64,000 nucleotides of DNA from Citrobacter sp. Awk 4. Lineage in GTDB: Bacteria > Pseudomonadota > Gammaproteobacteria > Enterobacterales > Enterobacteriaceae. The stretch is taken from contig NZ_JANEWG010000017.1 in NCBI RefSeq assembly GCF_028069725.1, forward strand, positions 21,577-85,576, in the 5' to 3' direction. The notes under the pieces were generated by a model, which was not told where the DNA came from, searched no databases, and saw only the letters and a program-made list of their open reading frames with translations. Shown here in pieces: positions 63,901 to 64,000 of this stretch (position 1 is the stretch's first letter; each line of letters opens with the position of its first letter). Both the position numbers and the translations under genes were made by a program.

Positions 63901-64000
63901 ACCGCCCGTGGCGAGCTTTCTGGCGTCAGCGACACCCTGCGTGGCGAAGTGAATTACGGCTACGACGCCGAAGGTCGCCTGCTGAAACATTACGAAGCCC
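60970..64000 (+). CDS. Rhs-family T6SS effector, prePAAR-TM-PAAR-YD repeats (partial, runs off the right edge)
   Basis: Open for about 1,010 codons to the window end without a stop. Residues 1-15 read MFEAARAGDDIGHSG, fitting the prePAAR motif AARxxDxxxH. Hydrophobic Gly/Ala-rich helices follow (about 17-70). A PAAR domain spans about 80-170 (TGSPDVFINSKPAALA, GSSRVSINSLPASRLGD). Then come a second hydrophobic patch (about 180-240) and Rhs/YD repeats (LDFVLPSRLPVRWQRYW, then many YDxxGR repeats such as YDVLGQP, YDPRGN, YDAVGRP). It should form a cocoon that holds a C-terminal toxin. The toxin domain and its immunity gene lie outside the window. Confidence 0.93.
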   Translation, partial: MFEAARAGDDIGHSGALAGMIAGTLVGGLISAVGGIAAGAMFIAGLGASCLGVGVLLVGASLAVGYLTGELATAARDSIADAGASSMTKKGVITTGSPDVFINSKPAALATNSMLECSDDGSQQMAEGSSRVSINSLPASRLGDRTTCDAKIMSGSGNVRVGGTPKQMLPIQSEVPEWVYKASDLTLLFSGLIGGWGGAAGKVGALTRLLDKIPGINKLSRIACRAGTLMTGVAAAGIVARPVDMVSGQKFLSGDDELDFVLPSRLPVRWQRYWRSGNPGDSVLGRGWSLFWETRLERYQDGLVWRAPSGDYVSFPMVPKGLRTYCADEKCWLEHHPDNSWSVYDISGERWHYAPLGEASPSLLQRLSDPCGNDILFEWNDNHTLHALTDSAGQRVVCRYDKERLASVWQNDAICLVSYTYDEQRQLVSVTGRGGSVRRRFRWQDGLMSAHEDANGLLSEYRWQEIDSLPRVVAFRHSGGEQLTFEYDFDNGTRRAIRDDGAQAHWLIDDDDNVARFTDFDGRQTAFIYRDGELCDVILPGGAIRRSLWDKYGRMTQETDPAGRRSEYYWYRLTDRITRTVYPDGTSSQSIYDLKGRLLSEEDVSGNKTTYHYPAEDEILPDSITDATGGVVRLTWNSQGLLTQRTDCSGSITRFSYDHLGQLVASVDAQGNITRREWNDAGLLSAVIHPDGSRESLLWNERGQLAAWRDPLESEVRWTYDVLGQPVSLTDRIGRIRRWRYDPRGNLLRLENGNDGEYRFTYDAVGRPLSESRPDETSRQMEWDARGFLCALQENGRPVADGGIARRLQQFSYDDSGLMTGRSQRHAEYRYFRDPGGQLIRILRTPTAEGVALGIESDEITLIRDSAGRMLSESGVNGEVGYQWDALNNLASLTLPGEQPISWLHYGSGHVSAIRFGQQLVTEFTRDRLHRETHRTQGARGQLRRYDSLGRRTEQRSEINAEVTLPEQAILGRLYRYTARGELSGVSDTLRGEVNYGYDAEGRLLKHYEA

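Overview
This 64-kb window is chromosomal DNA of an enterobacterium. Nearly every gene has a close counterpart, in the same order, in the E. coli K-12 stretch from ydjM to leuE. Two features point to a Citrobacter- or Salmonella-like genus rather than Escherichia: a second RyhB-type sRNA sits between yeaQ and yoaG, and several E. coli genes of the region are missing (katE, ydjO, cho, ydjY, ydjE to ydjL, yeaE). The genus is an inference from gene content; no rRNA or marker gene is present to settle it.

Layout. 1-2.4 kb: ydjM, the cystine symporter tcyP and cedA. 2.6-7.9 kb: the chitobiose operon chbBCARFG on the minus strand, with a near-perfect ChiX pairing site between chbB and chbC. 8.2-10.9 kb: osmE, nadE, ves, spy. 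11.2-17.3 kb: the arginine succinyltransferase operon astCADBE behind a sigma-54 promoter. 17.7-26.9 kb: xthA, ydjX, ydjZ, the ynjABCDE cluster (ABC transporter plus rhodanese-like protein), ynjF, nudG, ynjH. 27.1-36.8 kb: gdhA, topB, selD, ydjA, sppA, ansA, pncA, yeaC, msrB. 37.1-43.9 kb: gapA, yeaD, mipA, and the stress kinase pair yeaG-yeaH behind a second sigma-54 promoter. 44.2-53.9 kb: three diguanylate cyclase-type genes (yeaI, yeaJ, yeaP), yeaK, yeaL, nimR/nimT, a CTP-synthase-like amidotransferase, yeaO, yoaF, yeaQ, and three tiny membrane proteins (yoaI, yoaK, yoaJ).

53.9-60.2 kb is the accessory part. A RyhB-2/IsrE-type sRNA with promoter, Fur box and terminator is followed by a formate dehydrogenase-H paralogue that carries Cys where FdhF has selenocysteine. 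That gene has its own sigma-54 promoter. An unrecognised membrane protein, yoaG-yeaR, leuE and an unrecognised 338-residue protein follow. The window ends inside an Rhs-type polymorphic effector gene (prePAAR motif, membrane segments, PAAR domain, YD repeats), preceded by its Eag-type (DUF1795) chaperone; this is a type VI secretion effector module cut by the right edge.

Shared themes are nitrogen scavenging (ast, gdhA, ansA, yeaGH), selenium and formate metabolism (selD, the Cys FdhF paralogue), NAD metabolism (nadE, pncA) and cyclic-di-GMP signalling. No rRNA, tRNA, CRISPR array, insertion sequence or prophage was seen. Short REP/BIME-type palindromes lie between several operons.
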